Of a stretch of DNA of 64,000 nucleotides, positions 20,213-31,950 are shown one piece after another. The stretch's first letter is position 1. Every line of letters starts with the position of its first letter. The stretch covers positions 7,564,001 to 7,628,000 of the forward strand of contig JAZHRO010000022.1 of the NCBI GenBank assembly GCA_037157565.1. Direction: 5' to 3'. The notes beneath the pieces were generated by a model. That model ran no database searches, was not told the origin of the DNA, and saw only the letters and a list, made by a program, of their open reading frames with translations. Both the position numbers and the translations under genes were made by a program. The DNA comes from Thalassia testudinum (Eukaryota > Streptophyta > Magnoliopsida > Alismatales > Hydrocharitaceae).

Positions 20213-21997
20213 TGTTGAACGTGTACGAACCTACGCTAACGTGTTCGATTTTGGAAAACCTGTCATTGTAGTTCGAAAGCGAAGAATTCGTGTTCAACAA
20301 ATAAAATTTATATCGAAATTAAAATTTCGGGTCGAACACAGGGAGGCAGACGTTTGATTTAAAAACTACGTGTTTCTTTTTATTTGTTACAGAATAATTC
20401 AATTTAGTACTATCTAATTATTTACAATAAATAGAAGAGAGAGAGAGAGTAAGAGAGAAAAAGAATATTACACAGAGAAATCAAAATGAGATGTAGAATA
20501 AACAAGGAATTTTTGCATTGAAGTGATTGTTCATTACAACTAGAAAGAATAAAATAATTACTCTAGAAAGCGATAAATTTACTCTAGAAAGCATTAAAAG
20601 AATGGAGGGAGAAATGTCCTCCTCGACGATTGCTTGGAGGACGAGTAGATTAATCTAGAAAGCAGTAAATCTATACTAGAAAGCGGTAAAAAGAATAGGG
20701 AGAGAGAAATCCTCCTCGACAGTTGCTTGGAGGACGAGCCGGACGGGACGACACCTGGACGAAGGAGAACGAAGCGGGACGAAGGAGGACGAAGCAGAAG
20801 AACGGGAACGAAGCAGCACGCCGTCGTCGTCGCGGGATCCACTTCCGAAGGGGAACGAAAATTGGACTTTATCTCGCGAGAAGCATCCCGGGTGTGGGAC
20901 AAGCTTCTCTTGAGCTTTGGAGGGGTAGAGAGGAGAAAGAAGGGATGAAAATTTCGTATGGAGGGGGTCTCCTTTTATAGTTACAAGGAGTGAGGGCAAA
21001 ATGGACATTACAAGTTGAAAATAGTAAGTGAGGGGTCTTTAGTGACGGATAAATCCGTCACTAAAGCCCCTAACGTGGGCGACGTGGGCGGCTCACGCGC
21101 GCCTCCTCGCTTGCTCGCGCCCTCAACGGCTTCACAGGTCCGCGAAGTCTCAGCCGTCCGATCGCGAGATCGGACGGCTTAAAATCGCGCCTTCACCGCT
21201 ACCGCCCGCCCGCCTGTGCGTGCGATCGCACGTTCACGCGCGCGTCCAATCGCGCGTTGGTGCTATCGGGCCCGCGCGGCCGTTGGATCGCGATCGTGCG
21301 GTCGATTGGAGGTGCGCCACCGCTCCAATTTCTGCGTGGCGAGGCTCGAACGCGCGTCCCTGCTTCGCGTTAGAGCGCTCGACCGCTGCGCTGCGGTTGC
21401 GTTTGTGTCGAGCGCCAGACTTCAGCGCGGGCACGTCGCAGCCGTTGGATCGAGATCCAACAGCGGAGAGGAGATGGGTGCGCGGTCTTCACAAGATGCA
21501 AGCGGCCATTTGGGCGGCTGAGATGGCACCACGTGGCGCCATCTTGGCCGTCCATCTTCTGGAAGTTGTAGATGGTGTCACGGATGTCGGATTGACTCGA
21601 TTTTTGTGTCGTTGGGCTGCGATTGTCGATCCGAATTCATCTGTGCGGTTGGATTTGTCATCTAAAGTGCAGATTTACACCATCCTGGCCCTTGATTTTC
21701 TAGGATTCCCCGATCTCTATCTGATGCTACGGATGCCTGATTAGGGCGATCTTGGAGTCGTTGAACTCCAATCGTCCCCCTAATCATATCCATACGGTTG
21801 GATCTTTGATCCGAGGCCCCGATAAAATGTTTGCCCTGTCCAAGCACATAAAAGGAGACAATTAACCTCCATTTTATTCAAACTACTCTAAATGCGAGAT
21901 GATGCATGTTATGCAATATTTATATCATGAAATGCAATCCTATGCTTAAGAACATGCATAAATAGACATTTTAAGTAGTGTAAATGTGTTTACATCA
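20213..21997 (-). repeat. 5' LTR of element A
   Basis: Near-identical partner of 14212-15994. Same modules: palindrome 21522-21543, GTTGGATC repeat 21444-21461, A box 21383-21393, B box 21343-21351, hairpin 21037-21066, TATA 20972-20980. Confidence 0.92.
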
Positions 21998-22002
21998 GTA
22001 GC
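21998..22002. repeat. 5-bp target-site duplication GTAGC, right
   Basis: Pairs with 14207-14211. Confidence 0.9.
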
Positions 22003-22945
22003 TTTCTCCCTACTTTTATTTTAATGGGGTCAACACAAGGGCGAATCCAGTGTATAGCTCCTTAACCTATTCTACTTCCCCGCTTCTTCCTAAGTGTTTA
22101 GGAATTATTTGTGCATTCTTGTAACTCGGGTTTAGGACAACCGGCCAATGGGCTGTTACCCACGGTAACTTGCCAGCCATACTCGTGCGGTGAAGTGTGG
22201 TTTTTTTTTTCTTCTTTTCTATTTCTTAATTTTTTTTCTTTTTAGATATTTTTCTTTTTTCTTTTTAGTAGTGGCTTCCCTGATTTAAGATTTATCTAAA
22301 GGTAGCAGAAAGAGAAAGATCGTATGGCTAGGCTTTGGACAATCGGCTAATGGACTATTACCCATGACAACTTACCAGCTATACCTCCCTAGAAAGTTCA
22401 TTGGCTACCCAATTTTTGTTAAAATCGCCGGAAAGTGAGTCAGTGTGAAGAGTGTGTAAATGCTTAGATTATAAGTTCTCTCAAATCAGAGGGTGCGTTG
22501 ATAAGTCATGTACTTATCTCCCCAACTTATTAACCAATTAGAAATGAATTCTGAATGGCAAGGACTTAAAAAAATAAGTCCACATTTTAGTGGACACTCA
22601 GGTTGATTAAGCCTGACCTGAAGGGTGAGAGTGTTCAGATCCTATTGTATTATTTCCTAAGGTTGAAAGCTCTAATGCCCAAGTTCTCTTTTCCTAATTT
22701 TTTTTAATAAAAAGGAAAAATAAGGAAAATTTATAAGAAATCCACAGAGCTGACAATATGATTAAGAAATGAATTCACCGCCCCATGCACAGCTTATGCA
22801 ATGTCATTGAAAATAAAAGGCATGAGAAAAAGGGTAGAATGAAGAAAATATCACCTGGATTTTGTGATGCTCTGGTCAGCTCTGAGTCAGATTGTACAAA
22901 TCCTGAGTTTAGTGCCATCAGTTAGGCATGGTCCAGCTAAAAGAG
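22003..22945 (-). mobile_element. Host element: proximal 3' UTR
   Basis: Lies between the integrase stop and the nested insertion. It carries the same two structured units (about 22132-22190 and 22331-22382) as element A, and near 22790 the CAATGACATTGC-like plus G-run signature. The minus-strand segment after the integrase (CTAACTGATGGCACTAAACT, about 22905-22924) is nearly the same in element A and in the composite element. Confidence 0.75.
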
Positions 22946-24203
22946 TCAAGTCAAGGTCAAAGCAACCTTGTTTGAGATGGGTTCTGGAATAACGCGATCA
23001 ACATAAGGTTTCAGACATTGTCTGTTGACATTGAAAGAATTACCCGTCTTTGGGTCAGAAATCTTAATGGCCCAATTTGGAAAAATCCGATCAATGATGA
23101 ACAGGCGGTTCCACTTTGACCTAAGCTTGCCAGGAAAGAGCTTAAGTCGAGAATCAAAGAGCCAGACTTTCTGGTTTAGTTTAAAGCTCTTGCAAGATAT
23201 CGAATGGTCATGGAGAGCTTTGGTCCTAGCCTTATAGATCTTGGCATTCTCATAAGCATCATTTCTAAGCTCCTCCAACTCAGATAGTTGGAGTTTCCTG
23301 GTCTTTCCAGCTAAACTTAAGTCAAAGTTGCATTTCTTAATTGCCAAGAATGTCCTATGTTCAATCTCTACGGGTAAATGGCATGCCTTACTATACACCA
23401 GATGAAACGGTGACATGCTGATAGGCATCTTGTACGCCGTACGATAGGCCCAAAGAGCGTTGTCAAGCTTTTGAGTCTAGTCTTTCCTATCAGCCCTAAT
23501 CATTTTTTGTAGGATGTTCTTAATCTCCCGATTGGAAATCTCAGCCTATCCGTTCGTCTGGGGGTGGTAAGGTGTGGAAATTTTATGATTCACCTTGTAT
23601 TTTGCCAGTAAATTGTGGAATTGGGCGTTGGTGAAATGGGTACTACCATCGCTGATGATAACCCTTGGGATCCCTAACCAACTGAAGATATTCTTCTTGA
23701 CAAAATCTATGACCAACTTGTGGTCATTGGTTCGGGTGGGAATAGCCTCAATCCACTTGGACATGTAGTCAATAGTTATGAGAATGTACTAGTGTCCAAA
23801 TGAAGAGAGGAAGGGTCCCATGAAATCGATGCCCCAAACGTCGAAGATTTCGATAGGAAGAATCAGGTTTAGAGGCAACATGTCTCTCTTGGCTATGCTC
23901 CCGAGTGCTTGGCATCGGGAACATGACCTTGAGAATCCTGGGCATCCTTAAATAAAGATGACCAATAAAATCCAAATTGCAGAATCTTTGCAGCCATCTT
24001 TTTCCCGGAGAAATGACCACTACAAGCAAATGCATGGCAGAACTCAAGTATGTTTTGGAACTCATTCTCTGGAACACATCGGTGAATAATTTGATTAGAG
24101 CCATTGCGGTACAGTTCATGGTCATCCCAAAAGTAATATTTGGCCTCGGATATAAGTCTATCCCATTGTTGCTTGGTCCAATCCTGGGGGATTTAACCAA
24201 CAA
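22946..24203 (-). pseudogene. Athila-like integrase, decayed
   Basis: Integrates the cDNA in a live element. On the minus strand the recognisable order is an HHCC-type zinc region (about 24100-23940), the catalytic core with YMSKWIEAIP and IISDGSTHF (second catalytic Asp), a NREIK segment supplying the Glu, the typical LVYSKACHLPVEIEHR segment, and the C-terminal domain ending near PYVDRVIPEP. The first catalytic Asp region is lost to a frameshift around 23800-23870. In-frame stops follow the PQTNG segment (about 23545), the RKD segment (about 23480) and others, so no functional enzyme is encoded. It is followed directly by the 3' UTR, with no extra env-like frame. Confidence 0.88.
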
Positions 24204-24745
24204 CCAAATAATTCACCATGTCAGCAAACCAAGGGGTTTGGACACCTAAAACTGTAAGAATAGTCTCGACCGAAAAAGTGTCAGTAATTGGAATATCTGA
24301 ACAAGAAGAATCAATTAAGAGTCTCAAAAGATGATCTGCCACCACATTTTGTGCCCTGAATTTGTCTTTAATTTCAAGATCAAATTCTTGAAGTAAAAGA
24401 ATCCATTGAATGAGCCAAGGTTTGCGATCCTTTTTGGCCAAGAGATGTCTTAGGGCCGAGTGGTTAGTATAGATGATGACATGAGATCCTAAGAGATAAG
24501 CCCTAAATTTTTCCAGTGCAAATACTATAGCTAGCAATTCTTGTTCTATAACAATATAGTTCCTCTGGGCCTCGTCTAGAGATTTGCTAGCGTAGTAAAT
24601 GACAGAGGGCTTTTTGTCAATCTTATGACCCAAACAACCCTGATCGTGTAATTAGAAGCGTCGGTCATGATCTCAAATGAGGCTATCTAGATCGGTGGTT
24701 GTAGCACCGGAGCACAAGTGACTGCCATTTTGAGTAAATCAAATG
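24204..24745 (-). pseudogene. Athila-like RNase H domain, decayed
   Basis: Would degrade the RNA strand during reverse transcription. Visible motifs are a DASNY start, a clean IYYASKSLDEAQRNY block, EQELLAIVFALEKFRAYLLG with the conserved Glu, and YTNHSAL, where Asn replaces the usual catalytic Asp of YTDH. The block ends with QEFDLEIKDK and NVVADHLLRL. A frameshift between the DASNY segment and the rest, plus a stop before the integrase region (after LVVG), confirm decay. Confidence 0.85.
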
Positions 24746-25315
24746 CCTTATGTCATGATTAATCAAAATCGAATGGTGTGGCTTCGGCCAGAAGGTTGCT
24801 CAAAGGTCAAGCAACCTTAGAAAAGTCCTTGATGAACCTCCTATAAAATCCCACATGACTAAGGAATGATCGGATTTGTTTAATAGAAGTGAGAGGAGGA
24901 AGTTTGGAGATAGCATCCACCTTAGCTCGATCAACCTCAATTCCTCGATTAGAGACTACATGACCTAAGACAGTGCCTTCCTGTGTCATGAAGTGACTCT
25001 TTTCTCAGCTAAGGAACAACCGTGTTTCGATACATCTCTTAAAGATCAATTCCAGGTTAATCAGGTAAGACTCAAATGAATCTCCAAAAATGGAGAAATC
25101 ATCCATGAATACTTCCATATAATCTCCCACCATGTCTAAAAAGATGGTTAGCATGCACCTTTGAAAAGTCGCAGGTGCATTGCAAAGCCCAAACGGCATT
25201 CTATGGAATGCAAAGGTTCCGTAAGGACAGGTGAAAGTTATCTTTTCTTGGTCGTTGGGATGGATAGGGACTTGGTTATATCTCGAATATTCGCCTAGGA
25301 AATAGAAATACTTTT
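24746..25315 (-). pseudogene. Athila-like reverse transcriptase, decayed and split by a solo LTR
   Basis: Contains EYSRYNQVPI, FTCPYGTFAFHRMPFGL, the FMDD catalytic box (about 25099-25110) intact, GHVVSNRGIEVD and GFYRRFIKDF. In-frame stops lie after ETRLFLS, after DFSKVA and in the following DFD region. The N-terminal side is interrupted at 25316 by a family-1 solo LTR. Beyond it, at 26631-26653, the minus strand continues with ILERLAK, the residues expected just upstream in Athila RTs, after which the frame is lost. Residues such as MMAHDG that seem to precede this segment are read-through into the LTR. Confidence 0.87.
25311..25315. repeat. 5-bp target-site duplication CTTTT, left
   Basis: Matches 26626-26630 on the other side of the solo LTR. 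Confidence 0.85.
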
Positions 25316-26625
25316 TGATGGGAACACCATCATGAGCCATCACTATCTCAATTTGATTTGATTAAGTCATTAAATGCTCCTACATAATCGACAGAGGACT
25401 GTAATTCATTGCATGATCATTTTGAGAGAAAGATAAGAAAATAGGATTAAAACTGTAATTTTACCATCATATCTTGAATGCAGTATAACCCCCTCATCAA
25501 GTTCGCCGTTCTCCGACGATTATTCCTGAATGTTTTGACACGGCCGAAAGGCCTTATTGGTGATTTCAAGTACTCGCCTCCAGCCGCCATTAACCGACCT
25601 TCTTCGAAGCAATCTGCAAGGTCTGTTCTTCGCCTGCAGCTCTAGGTTTCAGCTTCAGGCCATGCGGAATTGATGGCTGCAGGTTTCAGGTCCTCAAGTG
25701 AAGGCTTCCGTAGCTGTAGCTCGCCAATTCATCCAATTTCCTCAGCAGCCTTGTGTGCGATGAAGGAGGACATAGTCCCACATCATCAATTACAAAGCTT
25801 TTGCAGCTGCATAAGAGTGAAAAGTGCCTGGGGCTTATCGCCTCAGACACTTGGGGGTGAGGTCCCCCTCATCCTCACTTGGACTTGTCCGTGACACGCC
25901 CTACGTGAATCTGACCTGACCCGATTACCCGCCTAACCTAACTCACTCCTCGGCTGCCACTCACGGCCGGCAGCCCTGGACCTGGGTACGCTCTAGGTCC
26001 GAATACCCGATAACCCGGTACTGTTGGAGGCTCTGGGAGAGCGTGACCCAAGGAGAGAAAGAGAGGAGAGTCTGCGCAGGGGGTAGGGGGGTTTTGCTCT
26101 TTGAGAATTTGGCTGACACTTAGCCAAATTCCAGTTCTCTCCTCTTGTGCAAAGAAGCGCTGAAGAAGAAGAAGGCAGGGCTGTAGAAAGAAAGGAATGG
26201 AAGGGAAAAGAAGAGCCGCAGCAAAGAAAGAAAGAGAAGAAGAAAGAAGAAGGCCAGGCTTGCGTAAAGAAGAAGAGTAAGAAGAGCAGAGAAAGAAAGA
26301 AGAAGAAGAGCCACCTCAGAAGAAGAAGAGCAGAAGAAGAAAAGAGAAGAACACTGTTCATTTATTCATAACTATTGAGTTTCATTTGATATTATTGTAA
26401 GGAGTAATTGGTGATTTAAATCACCATTTTACTTCATTCTTTTTGCAGTATTTGACATTCATTCTATCTTTGATTCAAATTGTTATCTTGAGTTTTTGAA
26501 TTGCCATATTGCTCCTTGTGTTCGACCTCGGATTTCTTTCAAGTAATAAAATTATATTTGTTTTCAAAGCGATTTTAATCTATACTACAACACAGAATTT
26601 AAAACTTGATCTCGCTGCGACAACA
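25316..26625 (+). mobile_element. Family-1 solo LTR, copy 3, with internal deletion
   Basis: Starts TGATGG...CCATCA and ends GCTGCGACAACA, flanked by CTTTT on both sides and lying inside RT codons. Compared with copies 1 and 2 it jumps at about 25490 from early U3 to the region after the TATA box, so roughly 1.2 kb including the promoter is missing. A GA-rich tract spans about 26150-26350 and the GTTCGACCTCGG box lies at about 26520. Confidence 0.9.
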
Positions 26626-26672
26626 CTTTTGCTTGGCCAATCTTTCAAGAATCTTTCTCGCTGCGACAACAC
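26626..26672. repeat. Right CTTTT duplication, RT remnant, and repeated LTR terminus
   Basis: CTTTT (26626-26630) completes the solo LTR duplication. 26631-26653 is the RT remnant. Then TCTCGCTGCGACAACAC (26656-26672) repeats the last bases of the solo LTR (26610-26626), as if a second family-1 LTR end had been left by deletion. Confidence 0.65.
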
Positions 26673-27889
26673 GCTGCTAACACTGAACAACACTTAGCCT
26701 AACTCACACAACACCGGGCCAACTAATACTTGTTATTTCTTAACCAAAGTTTAATTATAACTTAGATCGAAATTATTAGTTGGTGAGCCCACTTTTCACA
26801 GGATCAACGTTCCCTTTCGAGGCTGGATCGGTACCATTATTAGATGGGCCTTAATTTATTTATTAAGGTAGATTAGTGTATAGTTTAATGCCAAACTGCG
26901 TACACATGCGCACACACACACGTGCATCCACACGCATGCACATGCACGCTCGCAGGCGCATGCGCACACGCACACGCACCCTAAATCAATGCTCGGAGTA
27001 TGCTCAGTTTTTTTGTACCCTATGCTGACGACCAGCGAGGTTGTGAGTGCAGGTGCAAATATATGCGTGCGGCATCTCACAAACCATTGAGGTGGGACTT
27101 TCTTCGAGCGCCAATTAGGCATGCTCAAGAGTCTGTTAATGGCCAAATTAGGCCTCGCTTTAAGTGCCTAATTAAATAGTATTTACAAATTAAATTATAT
27201 ATACATGAAGCCTATACATAAGGCTTCCTATTAGTATAGTAATTTTATGGTGATTAAATATTTAATTATATTTAAAAATTAGTTAAAGTTACCGAAAATT
27301 ACAAGTTAGTACCTAATTCATTAATTAAAGTGTAAATTAATAATGTAATGGTACAATTGGGTTATAAATTATTAATATACATTAATAACTTATTATTACA
27401 TATTTTTAATTTATTTTTGGGGGACATTTAATTTAATTTATGTACATTTATTTACCTATTTTATACATATATACATATAAATATAGTATAAATACTGTCT
27501 TATCATATAAATAAGGTATAAATATGTTGAAAATACTTTAAATTATAGTATACAAATATATAACATAACTTACTTTAATAATTCATTAATTTACTGATTT
27601 AATTTATTTTAACTTGATAACTTAACTAATTAACTTAATAACTTAATTATATACAATAAATACATAAATAAATGTATTGGTATAATATTGTATAGTATAA
27701 TTACTTTAACTTGTATTTACAGTAATAAATATGATTCTAGCTATATACATACCTATTTATAATTACTTAGGCTGATGTGCATATAATCTAAATAAATAAA
27801 TGTATAATTATATAATTATGATATATACTATATAAATCAGCATAAATACTTATTTAAATAAATATATAAGTTATTTATGTAAAGTTATG
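26673..27889 (+). repeat. AT-rich repeat D, left segment
   Basis: No coding potential. It starts with moderately complex sequence, then an alternating CA/CG stretch (about 26885-26985), then ~750 bases of very AT-rich DNA. It is homologous in reverse orientation to about 49760-50960, and resumes at 43687 after the composite element. Probably part of a degenerate LTR element's untranslated region, but no PBS or polypurine tract was found. Confidence 0.7.
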
Positions 27890-27894
27890 ATTTA
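27890..27894. repeat. 5-bp target-site duplication ATTTA, left
   Basis: Matches 43682-43686 exactly, delimiting the 15.8-kb composite. Confidence 0.85.
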
Positions 27895-29390
27895 TGATGT
27901 TGACACATCCATTTAGGTTAAAATGCCTATTTATGCATGTTCCTAGGTTTAGATTTACATTCCATATTATAAATATTGCATAGTATGCATCATTCTGCAT
28001 TTAGAGTAGTTGTGCATATTCTAGGTTAATTGCATCCTTTTTGTGGTCAAGAGAGAAGGAGATTTATTTTGAAGCCTCGAATTGACGATCCGGCCATACG
28101 GATCTGATCAGGATGACGATCGGTGTCTAACGCCTCAAAAATTGCCTTAATCGAAGTCTCGTAGCACTATATGCAGTCCTAGGAAGATCAACGGCCAAGG
28201 GACTAGGTGATGCAATCTGGAGCTTCAAACGATAAATCCGACCACACAGATGGATTTTGGTTGGCGATCGCAACCTAACGGCGTGAAAATCGATTCAATC
28301 CAACCTATGTAGCAGCCCCTACAAAGGAAAGAAGATGGACGGCCTAGGTCGCTCCACATGGTCAACTCAGGCTGCCCATGGGCACGCATGCGCCACCGCA
28401 CGTGCATAGTAGCACAGGTGCGCACATGCACACGGAGGCATGCACGTGCGCAGGCGCAGCGGTGTGCGTAGCATGCAAGGCAGCGGCAACGGCAGCAGCG
28501 GCAATGTGCATGGGCGCGAGGCGCGTGCGTGGGCGACAAGGGCTCGTGGAGCACACGCCAGTAGTGCGGCAACAGGGGTGCATGAGTAGGATCTTCAGCG
28601 ATGTTAGAGGTGGATCTTCAGCAACGTTTATGACCATCACTAAATGTCCTGTATATGAATTTGATTCTTTCCTCTACTATAAAAGGACCCTTACTCCTTC
28701 CATTTTTCATCTCTTCCTTTCTTCTCCTTACCACCTCCAAGGCTCTAGAGAGTGCTTGTCCCAAGCACGGGATGCTCCTCTAGAGTAGAATCAAATATTT
28801 TTCCCTCCCTTCATCCCCATTCGTGGAGCATCTCGTGGTCGTCCTCTCACCTCCCTTCGGGAAGAAGATCCTCACCGCGACGCCGTCCTTCCCTGCCCTC
28901 TGTCCTCGTGCTTCGTCCTCGTTCGTCCCGTTCCTCACCACCTTCCTCCAAGCGATGTCAGAGCGAGTCATCGTTCGAGCAACCATTGAGGGGGATTCTC
29001 TTACTTATATCTTTCTTTTTGCTTTTGTAGTGTAATCTTTCCCGCTTTCTTAGTTGTAGAAAATATTTTCTTCAGAAGTATATGTGATTGTTTCTCTCTC
29101 TCTCTCTTATATTTTGCAAATAGATTTGTTAGATAAGAATTCATCGACCTAATCTCTTGCTTGCTAAAAATACCAAAAAAATTAGAAAAGACAAAAATGA
29201 CAAAAATAAATAAAAGGAAAATGCAGATTTTCAAAATCAAACGTTTCGCCTCCCCGTGTTTGACATGGGACTCACTTTTCGAGTTTCGATTATAAATTTT
29301 ATCTGATCGACAGATTTTCTCGCGAATCGAACTACGAGGATGGCTTTTCCAAACCCAAAACCCTTTCTGCGAGTGAATTTGCCGCTATCA
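27895..29390 (+). repeat. LTR-B, 5' copy
   Basis: Starts TGATGTTGACACATCC, ends GCCGCTATCA, three bases before a PBS. TATA CTACTATAAAAGG at 28675-28687. A ~200-base alternating purine/pyrimidine region (about 28370-28560, rich in GTGCGC and GCATGC) sits upstream of the promoter. Conserved CCCCGTGTTTGAC box at about 29253. Open frames on both strands of the GC-rich part are by-products. Confidence 0.9.
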
Positions 29391-29393
29391 TTT

Positions 29394-29412
29394 TGGCACC
29401 ATTGCTGGGGAG
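29394..29412 (+). promoter_or_regulatory. tRNA-Asp primer-binding site, body 1
   Basis: TGGCACCATTGCTGGGGAG, a decayed match to the tRNA-Asp complement, preceded by the three-base TTT spacer after the LTR. Mismatches are all C-to-T or G-to-A relative to 20191-20209, typical of old methylated DNA. Confidence 0.85.
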
Positions 29413-30728
29413 GCGACGAAATTTGCTTTCTTGTCTTCCGTGTTTCTTTGCATTTACTTATTATTAACCCCGCTTGCCTTTGATTTACTGTCTTGCAGGT
29501 ACCCTAGTAAGGAGATCCGCATGCGGTAGAGTAGAGTAAAGTACGGGTAGAGTAGTTTATAAGTGCCCCCACATTCCCCCCCACTAGTTTCATTCCGCCA
29601 CATTAATAACCAAGACCTAATCTACTTAGGTGTTTGCATAAACCCTAGGATAGAATTTGTTTGTCTTGTTTGTCACCTCCACTCATCTCACCCTTGCATA
29701 TTATAAAGAAAAAACAAAAAGATACTTCTTGTGGGATAAATCAAAATACACACTACATACACCCACATTTGAGGTACATAACCTAACTTGATTTTTATCT
29801 ACTCAACCAGGATTCCAACCTGTGGAACCGGTACACCAATTCAACACATAAAGGAGTAGAAATATACTAGGTTAATCACCTTTATGTGTGCCCTAATCGT
29901 GGTGCATCTGGGCAAGTTAATTGAATTGTTTGGGCCGCACCACCTAATCTTAAAGGAATTCATTTTGTAGCTGTCCCATAGGATTCAATAATTAGGTCAA
30001 GCTAGGTACTCCATATTTTTCTTGATTCATAAAGGAAAATACTTGAACTCGTGATTTCAAACTTGCTTTGCCTCTTGGAAATTTGGTTGAATATACCTAA
30101 TATTTGAACCCTAAAAGCTACTAAACAAGATTCGAACCCTAAAACTCACTTCATTATCAATAATCTTGCTTGAAAACTTTATGGTTGTGCACATACACAC
30201 ATTTTCAACGAATCATTAAGGGCACAACCCATTAAGGGCCCATCACATTCCAAAAGCACTAAATATCCTAAGCCTTAATAAAATTGATTAGACGTTGGCC
30301 ATAAGGACTGATTTGCTCTTCGGGGCCCAGATTGAGATTATTCATAATTAACTTGCTTATACTAGTTAATCTGGTGTCTAGCTAGGGGAGTAGCGTCAAA
30401 CGACCGTGACTGGGGGATACACTAGGAACCGGAGGCGTAAGTCCATGGAAGAACCTTCTCCCTAGTCCCTCCTTCTCGCTCCTAACTGGTTAGATTGGCT
30501 GGACACAAGTAGAGTAAATCATCTATAATCTTAAGATGGATTTTGAGAGTCTGTAGACCTTTAGGCTACCCAACCTAAGGACATGCTTGTATTCTTATGC
30601 TGTAGGGTTCCTTCCTTGTCCTTCCGACTTCCTTCCAGTGCATGCTTGGAAGGTCATTGAACCCTCGTCTGGAAGGACCTTTAGACCATTCCTGGAGGCA
30701 GAGGTTGAGTTATAGCCAAGCAGATTCC
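29413..30728 (+). other. 5' leader of body 1
   Basis: Non-coding. A splice-acceptor-like TTACTGTCTTGCAG ends at 29498, 86 bases after the PBS, followed by GTACCC. Shared boxes include TTTGGGCCGCACCAC (about 29930) and CTAGCTAGGGGAGTAG (about 30378). Very similar in order to 37849-39079 and to the leader of element A. Confidence 0.7.
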
Positions 30729-31950
30729 ATGGCTGATCAACAACCACCTCCCTTGCCCTTGAACCAACAAGAGTTGGTTCATAGGTAGTTGGAAGAATTG
30801 CAGCAGATGCAGTAATGGTTCCAATGAATGAATGGTTAGGGCGCTCGACCCTTGAAGGATTTCTATGATCCTTCAAATTATGGGGAACGTTATGGTGTCA
30901 TGATTCTTGCTGGAGACATAGAAATCAAGCCCTAAGTCTTAAGTTTGATTAAGCATTTCCATGGGCTTGGCTCCGAGGATCCATTCCAGCACTTGGAGGA
31001 TTTGACCACTTTGGTTCAGACCACCAAAGCTAGGAATGTGAACGAAGAGCAGATGATCATGAGGCTCTTTCCCCATTCTCTTAGGATAAAGCCGCACATT
31101 GATACCAGACAATTGGAAGGTCGATAGAAACATGGGCTGCTCTTAAGTCAGCTTTCCTGAAGAAATTCTTCCCAATCGGTCGGACCAATGCCTTGCGACG
31201 GGCAATTACCACTTTTTCTCAGAGGCTGGGGGAACCGTTTCATGGTGCTTAGGAGCGATTCCAGGAACTTTTGAAGAAGTGTCCACATCACGAGGTGCCG
31301 AAATGGCAACTCATGTAGATATTCTATCATGGGTTGGTCGAACAACTCCGTAATCATGTGGACGCCTCTTGCGAAGGTAATTTCCTCAACAGGGATGCAG
31401 ATAGTGAATATGACCTATTTGAGGAAATGAGGGAGAATTCAATTAATCATGCTCCATGGATGCCTTCAACCGGTCCCAACAACCCAGGTCAAGTGCTAAT
31501 GAGATCCGGGATTCTCATTCATTTGACATGGAATTGATTTGTAACAAGCTTGATAAGATGGACTTGGATGCTAAAAGAATGTAAGAATGGATGTCTGGGA
31601 ATTCGGGAAACTCATCTACACCCACTTAATCCCAAAATTTGGGATTCCATTCCTCACGAGCTCCCACGCGGTGGGAGTTCGTGAACCAACTTGAATCGGC
31701 TCAACCTATGAGCCAGGATTTCTAAGAACCTTATGGGTTCCAAACTGGGGCCTTTGATCCCAGTTTTTCTGATCCTTCCTTCTCTCCATCCTTGCCCTAT
31801 GAGGATGCGTATGCAATACAGAAGAATTTTAGGTCCAACCCGTATTCCAACACTTATAACTCTGGTTGGAGGAACCACCCTAACCTCTCTTCAAAAAGTC
31901 AGGGGCAACTGACCCAAACATGACCCAGCAACTATGCACCTTAGAGACCT
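30729..31950 (+). pseudogene. Athila-like gag, decayed
   Basis: The ATG at 30729 opens MADQQPPPLPLNQQELVH, a typical proline/glutamine-rich start. The capsid-type core is recognisable in pieces: GSEDPFQHLEDL, MRLFPHSLR, then in a shifted frame a FLKKFFPIGRTNALR-like block, ERFQELLKKCPHH, and FEEMRENSINHAPW at about 31410-31462. Several stops (for example in the first 100 codons and after RQLEGR near 31125) and frameshifts disable it. In a live element it forms the particle and packages the RNA, and a non-autonomous partner would depend on it. Confidence 0.85.

Larger units (their letters stand above)
14212..21997 (-). mobile_element. Complete non-autonomous Athila-like LTR retrotransposon (element A)
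   Basis: A 7.8-kb element with two long LTRs (14212-15994 and 20213-21997), a tRNA-Asp PBS (20191-20209), a polypurine tract (15995-16006) and a perfect 5-bp duplication. The internal region holds one long reading frame (17833-19038, extendable to 17245 across one stop) with no resemblance to gag, protease, RT, RNase H or integrase. Its leader and 3' UTR match those of the gag-pol elements in this window. By inference it was mobilised in trans. In the first ~165 bases the two LTRs differ at about six positions, so the insertion is fairly recent compared with its surroundings. Confidence 0.92.

Noticed and set aside
28225..28788. His/Cys/Arg/Ala-rich open frames
   Set aside because: Produced by alternating purine/pyrimidine repeats in LTR-B; not conserved as protein in the copy at 42628-42931.
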